This document shows, in pieces, positions 23,859-32,402 of a stretch of DNA of 40,084 nucleotides. Origin of the DNA: Streptococcus mitis. GTDB lineage: Bacteria; Bacillota; Bacilli; Lactobacillales; Streptococcaceae. Below the pieces are notes generated by a model, which saw only the letters and a list, made by a program, of their open reading frames with translations, had not been told where the DNA came from and searched no databases. Within the stretch, counting starts at the first letter, position 1. Each line of letters starts with the position of its first letter. Made by a program: the position numbers and the translations under genes. The stretch lies in assembly GCF_009496285.1 (NCBI RefSeq), contig NZ_WIJK01000021.1, forward strand, positions 1 to 40,084, given 5' to 3'.

Positions 23859-24953
23859 ATGAGCAAATCATTTCATATCAACACAATTTTAGCCCAAGCA
23901 GGTATTAAGTCAGATAAAGCGACAGGTGCTTTGGTAACACCAATTCACTTTTCAACGACCTATCAGCATCCAGAATTTGGTCAATCAACTGGATTTGACT
24001 ATACCCGCACCAAAAACCCAACTCGTAGCAAGGCAGAGGAAGTTTTGGCAGCTATTGAATCCGCCCACTATGCTCTAGCAACTAGTTCAGGTATGTCTGC
24101 GATTGTGTTAGCCTTTAGCGTTTTTCCAGTAGGAAGCAAGGTTTTAGCTGTCCGTGACCTTTACGGTGGCTCTTTCCGCTGGTTCAATCAAGTGGAGCAA
24201 GAAGGACGTTTCCACTTTACCTATGCCAACACAGAAGAAGAGCTAATTGCCGAGCTAGAAAAGGATGTGGATGTACTTTATATCGAAACACCAACCAACC
24301 CTTTGATGTTGGAATTTGATATTGAAAAATTGTCAAAATTAGCTCATGCTAAGGGTGCTAAAGTTGTCGTCGACAATACCTTCTATAGCCCGATTTACCA
24401 ACGTCCAATTGAAGATGGAGCAGATATTGTCCTTCATTCAGCGACAAAATACCTTGCAGGTCATAATGATGTTTTAGCTGGTGTAGTTGTGACAGATAGT
24501 GCGGATCTATACGAAAAACTCTTTTACAATCTCAACACGACAGGGGCTGTTTTGTCACCATTTGATAGCTATCAGTTGATTCGTGGTCTTAAGACCTTGT
24601 CACTTCGCATGGAGCGCTCGACTGCTAATGCTCAAGAAATCGTAGCCTTTTTGGAACAATCACCTGCTGTCAAAGAAGTCTTGTATACAGGTCGTGGGGG
24701 AATGATTTCCTTTAAAGTAGCAGATGAGAAACGTATTCCTCATATCTTAAATACTTTGAAAGTATTTTCTTTTGCTGAAAGTTTAGGTGGGGTAGAAAGT
24801 CTGATTACCTACCCAACTACTCAAACCCATGCAGACATTCCTGCAGAGGTTCGCCATTCTTATGGATTGACAGATGACCTCTTGCGCTTGTCTATTGGTA
24901 TTGAGGATGTTAGAGATTTGATTGAAGACTTGCGTCAAGCCTTGGAAGGATGA
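23859..24953 (+). CDS. metB: Cystathionine gamma-synthase (trans-sulfuration PLP enzyme)
   Basis: A 364-residue Cys/Met-metabolism PLP enzyme. The PLP lysine is K197 in HSATKYLAGHNDVLAG; TPIHFSTTY, YTRTKNPTR and the SSGMSAI phosphate-binding segment are present. It is predicted to join an activated homoserine with cysteine to give cystathionine. Related family members (beta/gamma-lyases, O-acetylhomoserine sulfhydrylase) cannot be excluded by sequence alone. It forms an operon with patB, 7 bases downstream, under a perfect MET-box, supporting methionine biosynthesis. Confidence 0.88.
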   Translation: MSKSFHINTILAQAGIKSDKATGALVTPIHFSTTYQHPEFGQSTGFDYTRTKNPTRSKAEEVLAAIESAHYALATSSGMSAIVLAFSVFPVGSKVLAVRDLYGGSFRWFNQVEQEGRFHFTYANTEEELIAELEKDVDVLYIETPTNPLMLEFDIEKLSKLAHAKGAKVVVDNTFYSPIYQRPIEDGADIVLHSATKYLAGHNDVLAGVVVTDSADLYEKLFYNLNTTGAVLSPFDSYQLIRGLKTLSLRMERSTANAQEIVAFLEQSPAVKEVLYTGRGGMISFKVADEKRIPHILNTLKVFSFAESLGGVESLITYPTTQTHADIPAEVRHSYGLTDDLLRLSIGIEDVRDLIEDLRQALEG

Positions 24954-24960
24954 TAAAACT

Positions 24961-26127
24961 ATGGGAAAATATGATTTTACGACCTTGCCCAATCGTTTTG
25001 GACATCATACCTACAAATGGAAAGAAGCAGAGACTGACCGTCAAGTATTGCCAGCCTGGATCGCTGATATGGACTTTGAAGTCTTACCTGAGATTCGTCA
25101 GACAGTCCATGACTATGCTGAGCAATTAGTCTATGGCTATACCTATGCTAGTGATGGCTTGATTGAAGCCGTTCAAAACTGGGAGGAAAAACAGCACGGC
25201 TATCGCTTTGATAAGGATGCCCTAGTCTTTATCGAAGGAGTAGTACCAGCTATTTCAACAGCCATCCAAGCCTTTACCAAAGAGGGTGAAGCAGTACTCA
25301 TTAACACACCAGTTTATCCTCCTTTTGCTCGCAGTATTAAGCTTAATAATCGTAGACTAAACACCAACTCTCTAGTAGAAAAAGACGGACTTTTTGAGAT
25401 TGACTTTGATCAATTAGAGAAAGACTTTGTTGAAGAGGATGTGAAACTTTACGTTCTCTGCAACCCTCATAATCCTGGTGGACGTGTTTGGGAGAAGGAA
25501 GTCTTAGAGAAGATTGGACAACTTTGTCAAAAACATGGAGTTTTGTTGGTGTCTGATGAGATTCACCAAGACTTAGCCTTGTTTGGAAACAAACACCAGT
25601 CATTCAATACGGTAAATGAAGATTTTAAAGAATTTTCACTGATTTTAAGCAGCGCTACCAAGACCTTCAACATTGCTGGGACGAAAAATTCCTACGCTAT
25701 TATCGAGAATCCAAAGTTGAGACTTGCTTTCCAAAAGCGCCAGCTGGCTAATAATCAACATGAAATCTCAGGGTTGGGATATTTGGCAACAGAAGCAGCC
25801 TATCGCTATGGTGAAGATTGGTTAACAGAACTCAAAGAACTAATCGAGAAGCACATCAATTATGTAGTCGATGTGTTTGGAAAAGAAACGAAAATTAAGG
25901 TCATGAAACCTCAAGGGACCTATCTCATTTGGCTTGATTTTTCAGGCTATGATATTAGCGATGAAGAACTAAGAAGCCTCTTAAGAGACGAAGCCAAGGT
26001 TATCCTGAACAGAGGCTTGGATTTTGGTGAAGAAGGAGCCCTCCACGCTCGCTTAAATGTAGCCATGCCGACATCTGTCTTGGAAGAAGTTTGCCAACGA
26101 ATCATCTCAGCATTTACAAAATTTTAA
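24961..26127 (+). CDS. patB: MalY/PatB-family cystathionine beta-lyase
   Basis: A 388-residue class-II-fold PLP aminotransferase of the MalY/PatB group. PLP lysine K234 in LSSATKTFNIAGTKNS; CNPHNPGGRVW and SDEIHQDLALFG are typical. It should split cystathionine to homocysteine, ammonia and pyruvate, the step after MetB. GGAAGG lies 9 bases before the ATG at 24961 (MGKYDFTTLPNR); an in-frame ATG at 24922 would overlap metB and adds nonconserved residues. Confidence 0.9.
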   Translation: MGKYDFTTLPNRFGHHTYKWKEAETDRQVLPAWIADMDFEVLPEIRQTVHDYAEQLVYGYTYASDGLIEAVQNWEEKQHGYRFDKDALVFIEGVVPAISTAIQAFTKEGEAVLINTPVYPPFARSIKLNNRRLNTNSLVEKDGLFEIDFDQLEKDFVEEDVKLYVLCNPHNPGGRVWEKEVLEKIGQLCQKHGVLLVSDEIHQDLALFGNKHQSFNTVNEDFKEFSLILSSATKTFNIAGTKNSYAIIENPKLRLAFQKRQLANNQHEISGLGYLATEAAYRYGEDWLTELKELIEKHINYVVDVFGKETKIKVMKPQGTYLIWLDFSGYDISDEELRSLLRDEAKVILNRGLDFGEEGALHARLNVAMPTSVLEEVCQRIISAFTKF

Positions 26128-26131
26128 ACAT

Positions 26132-26171
26132 TAGCCTTCAAGAAGAGAACTCTTCTGAGAAGGCTATTTTC
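26132..26171 (+). terminator. metB-patB terminator
   Basis: TAGCCTTC (26132-26139) pairs with GAAGGCTA (26159-26166) around an inner AGAAGAG/CTCTTCT stem, then TTTT. Confidence 0.85.
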
Positions 26172-26184
26172 GTAAGAAGAAATG

Positions 26185-26193
26185 TGGTATAAT
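26185..26193 (+). promoter_or_regulatory. Extended -10 promoter for the SNF2 gene
   Basis: TGGTATAAT, TATAAT at 26188-26193, 26 bases before the ATG. Confidence 0.6.
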
Positions 26194-26218
26194 TAAGAGA
26201 TAAAGTAAAGGGGAAAAT

Positions 26219-29200
26219 ATGGCTAAATTGATTCCAGGGAAGCTTCGAATGGAGGGAGCTCAACTCTACGAAACTAGTCAGATTGAAATTATCAAAGAGA
26301 AAGACCATCGCCTCTATGCGCGTGTAGCAAATGAAGAAATTCGCTATAGCCTGGATGATGATTTGGTTTTTTGTGCTTGTGATTTTTTCCAAAAAAGAGG
26401 GTTCTGTGTGCATTTGGCAGCACTAGAGCATTACCTGAAAAATGATCACATTGGTCAGGAACTCTTGGGAAATCTGGAAAATGTGTACGAACAGAAAGAA
26501 GAAGTTGAAACTCAGGTTACTTTTGGAGGAAAGTTTTTAGAATCCATTCAAATTCCTTGTCTTTCTGAAATCTATCAGTTGTCTGCTCAGGGGCAGATTG
26601 AAGCAGGGACTAATCGCATTATTTGGACTTTGAGAGTCGGTCTTATCCAGACACAGAAATTTTATGTAATCCGAGATATTCCCCTTTTTCTGAAGGTTTT
26701 AGAAACTAGTAAACCCTACATGATTGGAAAGTTATATGAAACTTCCTTGAATATTCGTCAGTTTGATGAAAGTAGCCAATTTGTTCTGAATTTCCTTCAG
26801 GGACTTCTAGAAGATGACGCTGAAAATGCTCTCTTTTTCCAGAATCAAGGTCGTCATCTCTATTTCCCGCTGTCTTTTTTTGAGCAGGGTGTTAGTCTGC
26901 TGATGGGCTTAGATGCATTCCAATTTGACCATCAGATTTCAAGCTATCCTCATCTTGTATTTCAAGATTTTGATGGTCAAGCAGGTTTGTTTACCTTTCA
27001 AATTGAAGAAAAATCCAACTATTATGAGATGGAAATTGTTCAACAGGTAGGGCTTAATTCGTTTTATAAGGGACAAGTCTTGTTTACTAAAGGTACATTT
27101 TATCTTCTGTCTAAAGAACAAGCTAGACTTATAGAAAAATTAAAAAAAGTCCCTATTGATAAAAGTGGTAGAAAGATTTTACAATTTGATACTAGTGATC
27201 GAGATCTTTTAGCTTCGACCTTGTCGCAGTTTAAAGACATAGGAGAGGTAAAAGCCCCTGATGCGCTTCAAATTCAGTCTTTCCGTCCTTCTTTCTACAT
27301 GGAAGGAGAAGAGGACGGTTCTATTCGTTTGGATATGCAGTTTCAGTATGAAACTTGCTTAGTAACAAATCGCAATGAACTGGAGAGTCTTCCTTTTGCT
27401 AGTGATATTCAACTGGAGAAGCAAATCTTTCAGTTGGCTCTATCTGCTGGATTTGAAGCAGATTTTCGTTCATGGCGTCAAAGTTTGAAAGCTGATGCAG
27501 TCCATGCCTTCTTTCAGGAAGTTTTGCCATCCTTTGCAGCACTTGGAGAATTAAAGATTTCTGAGAGCTTGCAAGACCTTTATCAGGTTCAGAAGCCTCA
27601 AGTACACATCTCATCCAAGGGAAGCCTATTAGAAATTCAATTTGATTTTCAAGGGATTGGTCAAGATGAAATCGATAGAGCGATGAAAGCGCTAGTTGAG
27701 AAGCAGGATTATTACATCAGCTCTTCGAATCAGGTTTACTATTTCGATGATCAGACCAAGCGTATCCGTAAGGATTTAGAAGAATTAGGGATAGAGGACC
27801 TACAAGATGGAGCTTTTCGAGCTCGTAAATCCCTAGCTTATACTCTATCTCATTTATTTAAGGACCAGGATCAAATTTCTTTCACCGAAGAATTTCGTAA
27901 TCTGGCCCATGATTTGACGCATCCAGAAGATTTTCCGATGAAAGAGCTGAATATCCAAGCAGCACTTAGAGACTATCAGAAAAAGGGAATTCAGTGGCTT
28001 CAGATGCTTCACCATTATGGCTTTGGTGGGATTTTAGCAGATGATATGGGACTTGGGAAGACCTTGCAAACTATCGCCTTTTTAAGTAGTCAGGTTCAAG
28101 CAGATACTAGTGTCCTAATCCTTGCTCCGTCTGGCTTAATCTATAACTGGGCTGATGAATTTCAAAAGTTTGCTCCAGATTTGGATGTCGCGGTTGTGCA
28201 TGGCTTAAAATTTCATCGAGAGTCAATTTTGGCAGAAAATCATCAGATTTATGTGACAAGCTATGCTACTTTCCGTCAAGATAGTGAAATTTATCGAGAC
28301 CTATCTTTTGATTTTCTTTTTCTAGATGAAGCTCAAGTGATGAAAAATGCACAAACGAAGATTGCTCAAAGTTTACGACGATTTGTGGTTCCATCTGTCT
28401 TTGCACTATCAGGAACACCGATTGAAAATCATCTGGGAGAACTCTGGTCGATTTTTCAGATTGTCTTACCAGGTCTCTTACCTGCTAAGAAGGAGTTTAT
28501 GAAACTATCAACCGAGAGAGTGGCTCAATTTATCAAACCCTTTGTCATGAGACGTAAGAAAGAAGAGGTTTTGACAGAGTTGCCTGACTTGATTGAAGTT
28601 GTCTATAAGAATGAACTGGAGGATCAACAAAAAGCTATCTATCTTGCTCAACTGCAACAGATGCAGGAACGTTTGGGACAGGTAAGCGATTCGGAATTTC
28701 AACGAAATCGCGTCGAAATTTTGACTGGACTCATGCGTCTGCGTCAGATTTGTGATACGCCTGCGCTCTTTATGGAGGACTACCAAGGAGAAAGCGGGAA
28801 ACTGGATAGTTTACGAGATTTGCTGGTTCAGATTGCTGAAGGTGGGCATCGTGTACTTATTTTCTCACAATTTAGAGGTATGCTGGATCGGATTGAGCAA
28901 GAGCTGCCTGACTTAGGTTTGACTTCATTTAAAATTACGGGTTCAACACCTTCGCAAGAACGTCAAGAGATGACCAAAGCCTTTAATCAAGGTGAGCGCG
29001 ATGTATTTTTAATTTCCCTAAAGGCTGGCGGGGTCGGTCTCAATCTCACTGGTGCCGATACAGTCATTCTAGTAGACTTATGGTGGAATCCTGCAGTTGA
29101 ATCGCAGGCTATCGGTCGCGCCCATCGTATGGGGCAAGAGCAAGCTGTTGAAGTTTATCGCCTTGTGACTCGAGGTACAATTGAAGAAAAGATTCAAGAA

Positions 29201-29305
29201 TTACAAGAGAAAAAGAAAAATCTTGTTTCTGAAATCTTGGATGGAACAGAGTCTCGTGGCAGTCTGAGTCTAGCTGAAATACGAGAAATTTTAGGGATTT
29301 CATGA
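26219..29305 (+). CDS. SWIM zinc-finger SNF2-family helicase
   Basis: A 1028-residue SF2 ATPase. Residues 52-65 form a SWIM zinc finger (C52-x-C54...C63-x-H65). The middle part (about 90-560) is a non-conserved SNF2-associated region. The motor occupies about 580-1020: Walker A DDMGLGKT (608-615), Walker B DEAQ (703-706), SGTPIENHLGELWS, and C-terminal motifs including VGLNLTGADTVI and GRAHRMGQ. It probably moves on double-stranded DNA to remodel protein-DNA complexes; no nuclease or methyltransferase domain is present. It is flanked by metabolic and wall genes, and such proteins are common in Firmicutes cores, so a defence role is not indicated. Confidence 0.92.
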   Translation: MAKLIPGKLRMEGAQLYETSQIEIIKEKDHRLYARVANEEIRYSLDDDLVFCACDFFQKRGFCVHLAALEHYLKNDHIGQELLGNLENVYEQKEEVETQVTFGGKFLESIQIPCLSEIYQLSAQGQIEAGTNRIIWTLRVGLIQTQKFYVIRDIPLFLKVLETSKPYMIGKLYETSLNIRQFDESSQFVLNFLQGLLEDDAENALFFQNQGRHLYFPLSFFEQGVSLLMGLDAFQFDHQISSYPHLVFQDFDGQAGLFTFQIEEKSNYYEMEIVQQVGLNSFYKGQVLFTKGTFYLLSKEQARLIEKLKKVPIDKSGRKILQFDTSDRDLLASTLSQFKDIGEVKAPDALQIQSFRPSFYMEGEEDGSIRLDMQFQYETCLVTNRNELESLPFASDIQLEKQIFQLALSAGFEADFRSWRQSLKADAVHAFFQEVLPSFAALGELKISESLQDLYQVQKPQVHISSKGSLLEIQFDFQGIGQDEIDRAMKALVEKQDYYISSSNQVYYFDDQTKRIRKDLEELGIEDLQDGAFRARKSLAYTLSHLFKDQDQISFTEEFRNLAHDLTHPEDFPMKELNIQAALRDYQKKGIQWLQMLHHYGFGGILADDMGLGKTLQTIAFLSSQVQADTSVLILAPSGLIYNWADEFQKFAPDLDVAVVHGLKFHRESILAENHQIYVTSYATFRQDSEIYRDLSFDFLFLDEAQVMKNAQTKIAQSLRRFVVPSVFALSGTPIENHLGELWSIFQIVLPGLLPAKKEFMKLSTERVAQFIKPFVMRRKKEEVLTELPDLIEVVYKNELEDQQKAIYLAQLQQMQERLGQVSDSEFQRNRVEILTGLMRLRQICDTPALFMEDYQGESGKLDSLRDLLVQIAEGGHRVLIFSQFRGMLDRIEQELPDLGLTSFKITGSTPSQERQEMTKAFNQGERDVFLISLKAGGVGLNLTGADTVILVDLWWNPAVESQAIGRAHRMGQEQAVEVYRLVTRGTIEEKIQELQEKKKNLVSEILDGTESRGSLSLAEIREILGIS

Positions 29306-29313
29306 GCCTATAC

Positions 29314-29341
29314 TTGAAAAATCAAGACATTACGCTATAAT
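29314..29341 (+). promoter_or_regulatory. Promoter of the murC gene cluster
   Basis: TTGAAA (29314-29319), a 16-base spacer and TATAAT (29336-29341), 22 bases before the first ATG. Confidence 0.7.
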
Positions 29342-29363
29342 GGAGTATTGAAAGGAAATAAAT

Positions 29364-29960
29364 ATGACACAAAAACGATTTCCAATAGTGGCAGATGATG
29401 AAGTCATGTTGACAGAAATGCCAGTTATGAATCTCTACGATGAGTCTGATTTCATCAGTAATATAAAAGGTGATTACCAAGATAAAAACTACTTAGAATG
29501 GTCTCCAATCACTGAAGACAAAAAGCAAGAGGAAGCCAAGCCTCTTGTAAAATCGATTGAGAAAAAAGAAAAATCCTATGCTGAATTAGCGCGTGAAGAA
29601 GCTCGCGCGGATTTGAAAAAGAAGCGATCGGCTCGATATTTGACTCAGGATGTAAGTCATACGAGACGTCAACCGAAGACAAGCCATGTGCGTCCAGCAA
29701 ATCAACCGACAGCACCTTTTCAAAAGGAAAATCCAGGAGAATTTGCGAAATATAGTCAGAAGTTAGGTCAGTCTCACTATATTTTGGCAGAAACAGTTTC
29801 TCAAGTGGAACATCCAATTTCAGATGGTGAGACAAGTCATTCCAAGAAAAACAATTATGACTTTTTAAAGAAAAGCCAAATTTATAACAAAAAAAGTAAA
29901 CAAAAAGAACAAGAACGTCAAGTGGCCCAAGAGCTTAACTTGACTAGAATGAGCGAATAG
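29364..29960 (+). CDS. Charged, low-complexity hypothetical protein upstream of murC
   Basis: A 198-residue protein that I do not recognise. It is highly charged and probably largely disordered. An acidic N-terminus ([23 protein letters not shown]) is followed by a Lys/Glu-rich helix ([30 protein letters not shown]), a polar middle and a C-terminal Lys/Glu/Gln-rich coil. There is no signal peptide or membrane segment. It is the first gene of an operon with murC (11 bases away) and two acetyltransferases. The context hints at a wall- or division-linked adaptor, but nothing in the sequence proves it. AAAGGAAA precedes the ATG. Confidence 0.75.
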   Translation: MTQKRFPIVADDEVMLTEMPVMNLYDESDFISNIKGDYQDKNYLEWSPITEDKKQEEAKPLVKSIEKKEKSYAELAREEARADLKKKRSARYLTQDVSHTRRQPKTSHVRPANQPTAPFQKENPGEFAKYSQKLGQSHYILAETVSQVEHPISDGETSHSKKNNYDFLKKSQIYNKKSKQKEQERQVAQELNLTRMSE

Positions 29961-29971
29961 AGGGGAAGAAA

Positions 29972-31306
29972 ATGGCAAAAACCTATCATTTTATCGGAAT
30001 CAAGGGATCAGGTATGAGTGCCTTGGCTTTGATGTTGCACCAAATGGGGCATAAAGTGCAAGGTTCTGACGTTGAAAAGTACTACTTTACTCAACGTGGA
30101 CTAGAGCAAGCAGGAATTACAATTTTACCTTTTGATGAAAAAAATCTTCAAGGTGATTTAGAAATTATCGCCGGTAATGCCTTCCGTCCAGATAACAATG
30201 TTGAAATTGCTTATGCAGACCAAAATGGTATCAGCTACAAACGTTACCATGAGTTTCTTGGTAGCTTTATGCGTGACTTTATCAGTATGGGAGTTGCAGG
30301 TGCACACGGTAAGACGTCAACGACAGGGATGCTTTCTCACGTCTTGTCACACATCACTGATACAAGCTACTTGATCGGAGATGGTACAGGTCGTGGTTCT
30401 GAAAATGCCAAGTATTTTGTCTTTGAATCAGACGAGTATGAGCGCCATTTCATGCCGTATCACCCAGAATATTCTATTATTACGAACATTGACTTTGACC
30501 ATCCTGACTATTTCACAAGCTTGGAAGATGTCTTCAACGCCTTCAATGATTATGCTAAACAAATTACCAAAGGTTTGTTTGTCTATGGTGAAGATGCTGA
30601 GTTGCGTAAGATTACAGCAAATGCCCCAATCTATTATTACGGTTTTGAAGCAGACAACAATGACTTTGTAGCCAGCGATTTACTTCGTTCTACTACAGGT
30701 TCAACCTTCACCATTCACTTCCGTGGTCAAGAGTTGGGCCAATTCCACATTCCAACTTTCGGCCGTCACAATATCATGAATGCCACTGCAGTAATTGGTT
30801 TGCTTTATACTGCTGGCTTTGATTTGAATTTGGTGCGTGAACACTTGAAGACTTTTGGAGGAGTGAAACGTCGCTTTACAGAAAAGATTGTCAATAACAC
30901 GGTTATCATCGATGACTTTGCGCATCACCCAACTGAAATCGTAGCGACTCTTGATGCTGCACGTCAGAAATATCCAAGCAAGGAAATCGTGGCTATCTTC
31001 CAACCGCATACTTTTACTCGTACAATCGCCTTGTTGGACGATTTTGCCCAAGCCTTGAATCAGGCTGATGCAGTTTATCTAGCACAAATCTATGGATCTG
31101 CTCGTGAGGTGGACCATGGTGATGTCAAAGTAGAAGACCTTGCCAATAAAATCAACAAGAAACATCAAGTTATCACTGTTGAAAATGTTTCTCCACTCCT
31201 AGACCATGACAATGCTGTCTATGTTTTCATGGGAGCTGGCGATATCCAAACTTATGAATATTCATTCGAACGTCTCTTGTCTAATTTGACAAGCAATGTT
31301 CAGTAA
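29972..31306 (+). CDS. murC: UDP-N-acetylmuramate--L-alanine ligase
   Basis: A 444-residue Mur ligase that adds the first amino acid, L-alanine, to UDP-MurNAc. N-terminal Rossmann segment [17 protein letters not shown] loop GAHGKTSTT (110-118); [29 protein letters not shown]. It is cytosolic and essential. GAGGGGAAG precedes the ATG. The gene sits in an operon with an upstream hypothetical and two downstream acetyltransferases. Confidence 0.96.
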   Translation: MAKTYHFIGIKGSGMSALALMLHQMGHKVQGSDVEKYYFTQRGLEQAGITILPFDEKNLQGDLEIIAGNAFRPDNNVEIAYADQNGISYKRYHEFLGSFMRDFISMGVAGAHGKTSTTGMLSHVLSHITDTSYLIGDGTGRGSENAKYFVFESDEYERHFMPYHPEYSIITNIDFDHPDYFTSLEDVFNAFNDYAKQITKGLFVYGEDAELRKITANAPIYYYGFEADNNDFVASDLLRSTTGSTFTIHFRGQELGQFHIPTFGRHNIMNATAVIGLLYTAGFDLNLVREHLKTFGGVKRRFTEKIVNNTVIIDDFAHHPTEIVATLDAARQKYPSKEIVAIFQPHTFTRTIALLDDFAQALNQADAVYLAQIYGSAREVDHGDVKVEDLANKINKKHQVITVENVSPLLDHDNAVYVFMGAGDIQTYEYSFERLLSNLTSNVQ

Positions 31307-31314
31307 GGAAGAAC

Positions 31315-31830
31315 ATGGAATTTCCAATTAAAATCAGGGAAGCACAGCAATCAGATATAAATCAGATTTGCTTGATACAAGAAAGTATTTCAAATTCCCT
31401 AGAAATATTGAATAGAGAAATAATAGAAGAACGTATCCGCAACCATGCGGGTACGTTTCTCTTAGCTAGCCTGGATGATCAAGGGATTGCTTATATCATT
31501 GCGGCGATACTTCCTATTCCCTCTTTAAGAAAATGGATGCTTGAGATCGGAGATGAGGAATTCATTAGTGAGAACTCAATCATCCTTGAAGATTTAGCTG
31601 TTCATCCAGATTACCAAGGGCAAGGCTTTGGAACCTTGTTGCTAGCAGCTTTGAAGGAAGTTACCCGTCAGCAAAATAGACCAGGTCTTTATCTGCTTTG
31701 TGAGGATGAGTTGCTGGCCTACTTTGAAATGAATGGATTTGTGGAACAAGGGATCGTAGAGGGAGAAAGGAACAGTGAATTTGCCTTTCTCATGCGTTGG
31801 CAGAATCCCTATTATCAGGAGGAAATATGA
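31315..31830 (+). CDS. GNAT-family N-acetyltransferase (first of a pair)
   Basis: A 171-residue acetyltransferase: IKIREAQQSDINQI start, IILEDLAVHPDYQGQGFGTLLLAALKEV carrying the acetyl-CoA loop, and LAYFEMNGFVEQG near the end. Substrate unknown. It starts 8 bases after murC and overlaps the next GNAT gene (ATGA), so the pair is translationally coupled. Confidence 0.88.
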   Translation: MEFPIKIREAQQSDINQICLIQESISNSLEILNREIIEERIRNHAGTFLLASLDDQGIAYIIAAILPIPSLRKWMLEIGDEEFISENSIILEDLAVHPDYQGQGFGTLLLAALKEVTRQQNRPGLYLLCEDELLAYFEMNGFVEQGIVEGERNSEFAFLMRWQNPYYQEEI

Positions 31831-32321
31831 TTATTAGACAAGCTAGATTGACAGATTTAGATCGTATCTTTGAAATTGAACTAGAAAATTTTTCAATTGA
31901 AGAAGCCATTCCTCGTCCTGTTTTTGAAGCTCATCTGAAGGAAATTAAGACCAGTTTTTTAGTGGCTGAAAAAGAGGGGGAAATACTAGGCTATATTGAG
32001 GGACCAGTAGTCCCTCATCGATATTTACAAGACCAGTCCTTTACAGAAGACATTAAAGATTACAGCCGTCAAAAAGGTGGCTATATCTCTGTGACTTGTC
32101 TATCCATTGCTAAGAAAGCTCAAGCTTTAGGTGTCGGACGAAAATTATTGACCGCTTTAAAAGATCTCGCTTTTGAGCATGAGCGTGAGGGAATCAATCT
32201 AACCTGCCATGACTATCTCATTGGCTATTATGAGAAACATGGTTTTGTAAATGAAGGAAAATCCAAGTCGACTTTTGCTGGTGAAGAATGGTATGATATG
32301 GTCTGGGAAAACACGAATTAG
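31827..32321 (+). CDS. GNAT-family N-acetyltransferase (second of a pair)
   Basis: A 164-residue acetyltransferase starting MIIRQARLTDLDRIFEIE. Acetyl-CoA region CLSIAKKAQALGVGRKLLTALKD; IGYYEKHGFVNEG. It resembles the arylalkylamine/RimI-like group; substrate unknown. The start at 31827 forms an ATGA overlap with the preceding stop and has AGGAGG upstream; an in-frame start at 31797 would lie inside the previous gene. Confidence 0.88.
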   Translation: MIIRQARLTDLDRIFEIELENFSIEEAIPRPVFEAHLKEIKTSFLVAEKEGEILGYIEGPVVPHRYLQDQSFTEDIKDYSRQKGGYISVTCLSIAKKAQALGVGRKLLTALKDLAFEHEREGINLTCHDYLIGYYEKHGFVNEGKSKSTFAGEEWYDMVWENTN

Positions 32322-32326
32322 GCATC

Positions 32327-32360
32327 AGAAAGGCATCTATGGTTGCTTTTCTTTAGTTTT
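32327..32360 (+). terminator. murC operon terminator
   Basis: AGAAAGGCA (32327-32335) pairs with TGCTTTTCT (32344-32352, one G-U), followed by a T-rich run. The right arm overlaps the mltG -35. Confidence 0.7.
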
Positions 32361-32371
32361 TGAGATATAAT
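32343..32371 (+). promoter_or_regulatory. mltG promoter
   Basis: TTGCTT (32343-32348), a 17-base spacer and TATAAT (32366-32371). Confidence 0.65.
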
Positions 32372-32402
32372 ATTATGGATTATCAACAAGGAGGTAATAC
32401 CT

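Noticed and set aside
26219..29305. SNF2 helicase as part of a defence system
   Set aside because: No methyltransferase, nuclease or other defence gene is adjacent. It is flanked by metB-patB and murC, and similar SWIM-SNF2 proteins occur in this place in relatives.
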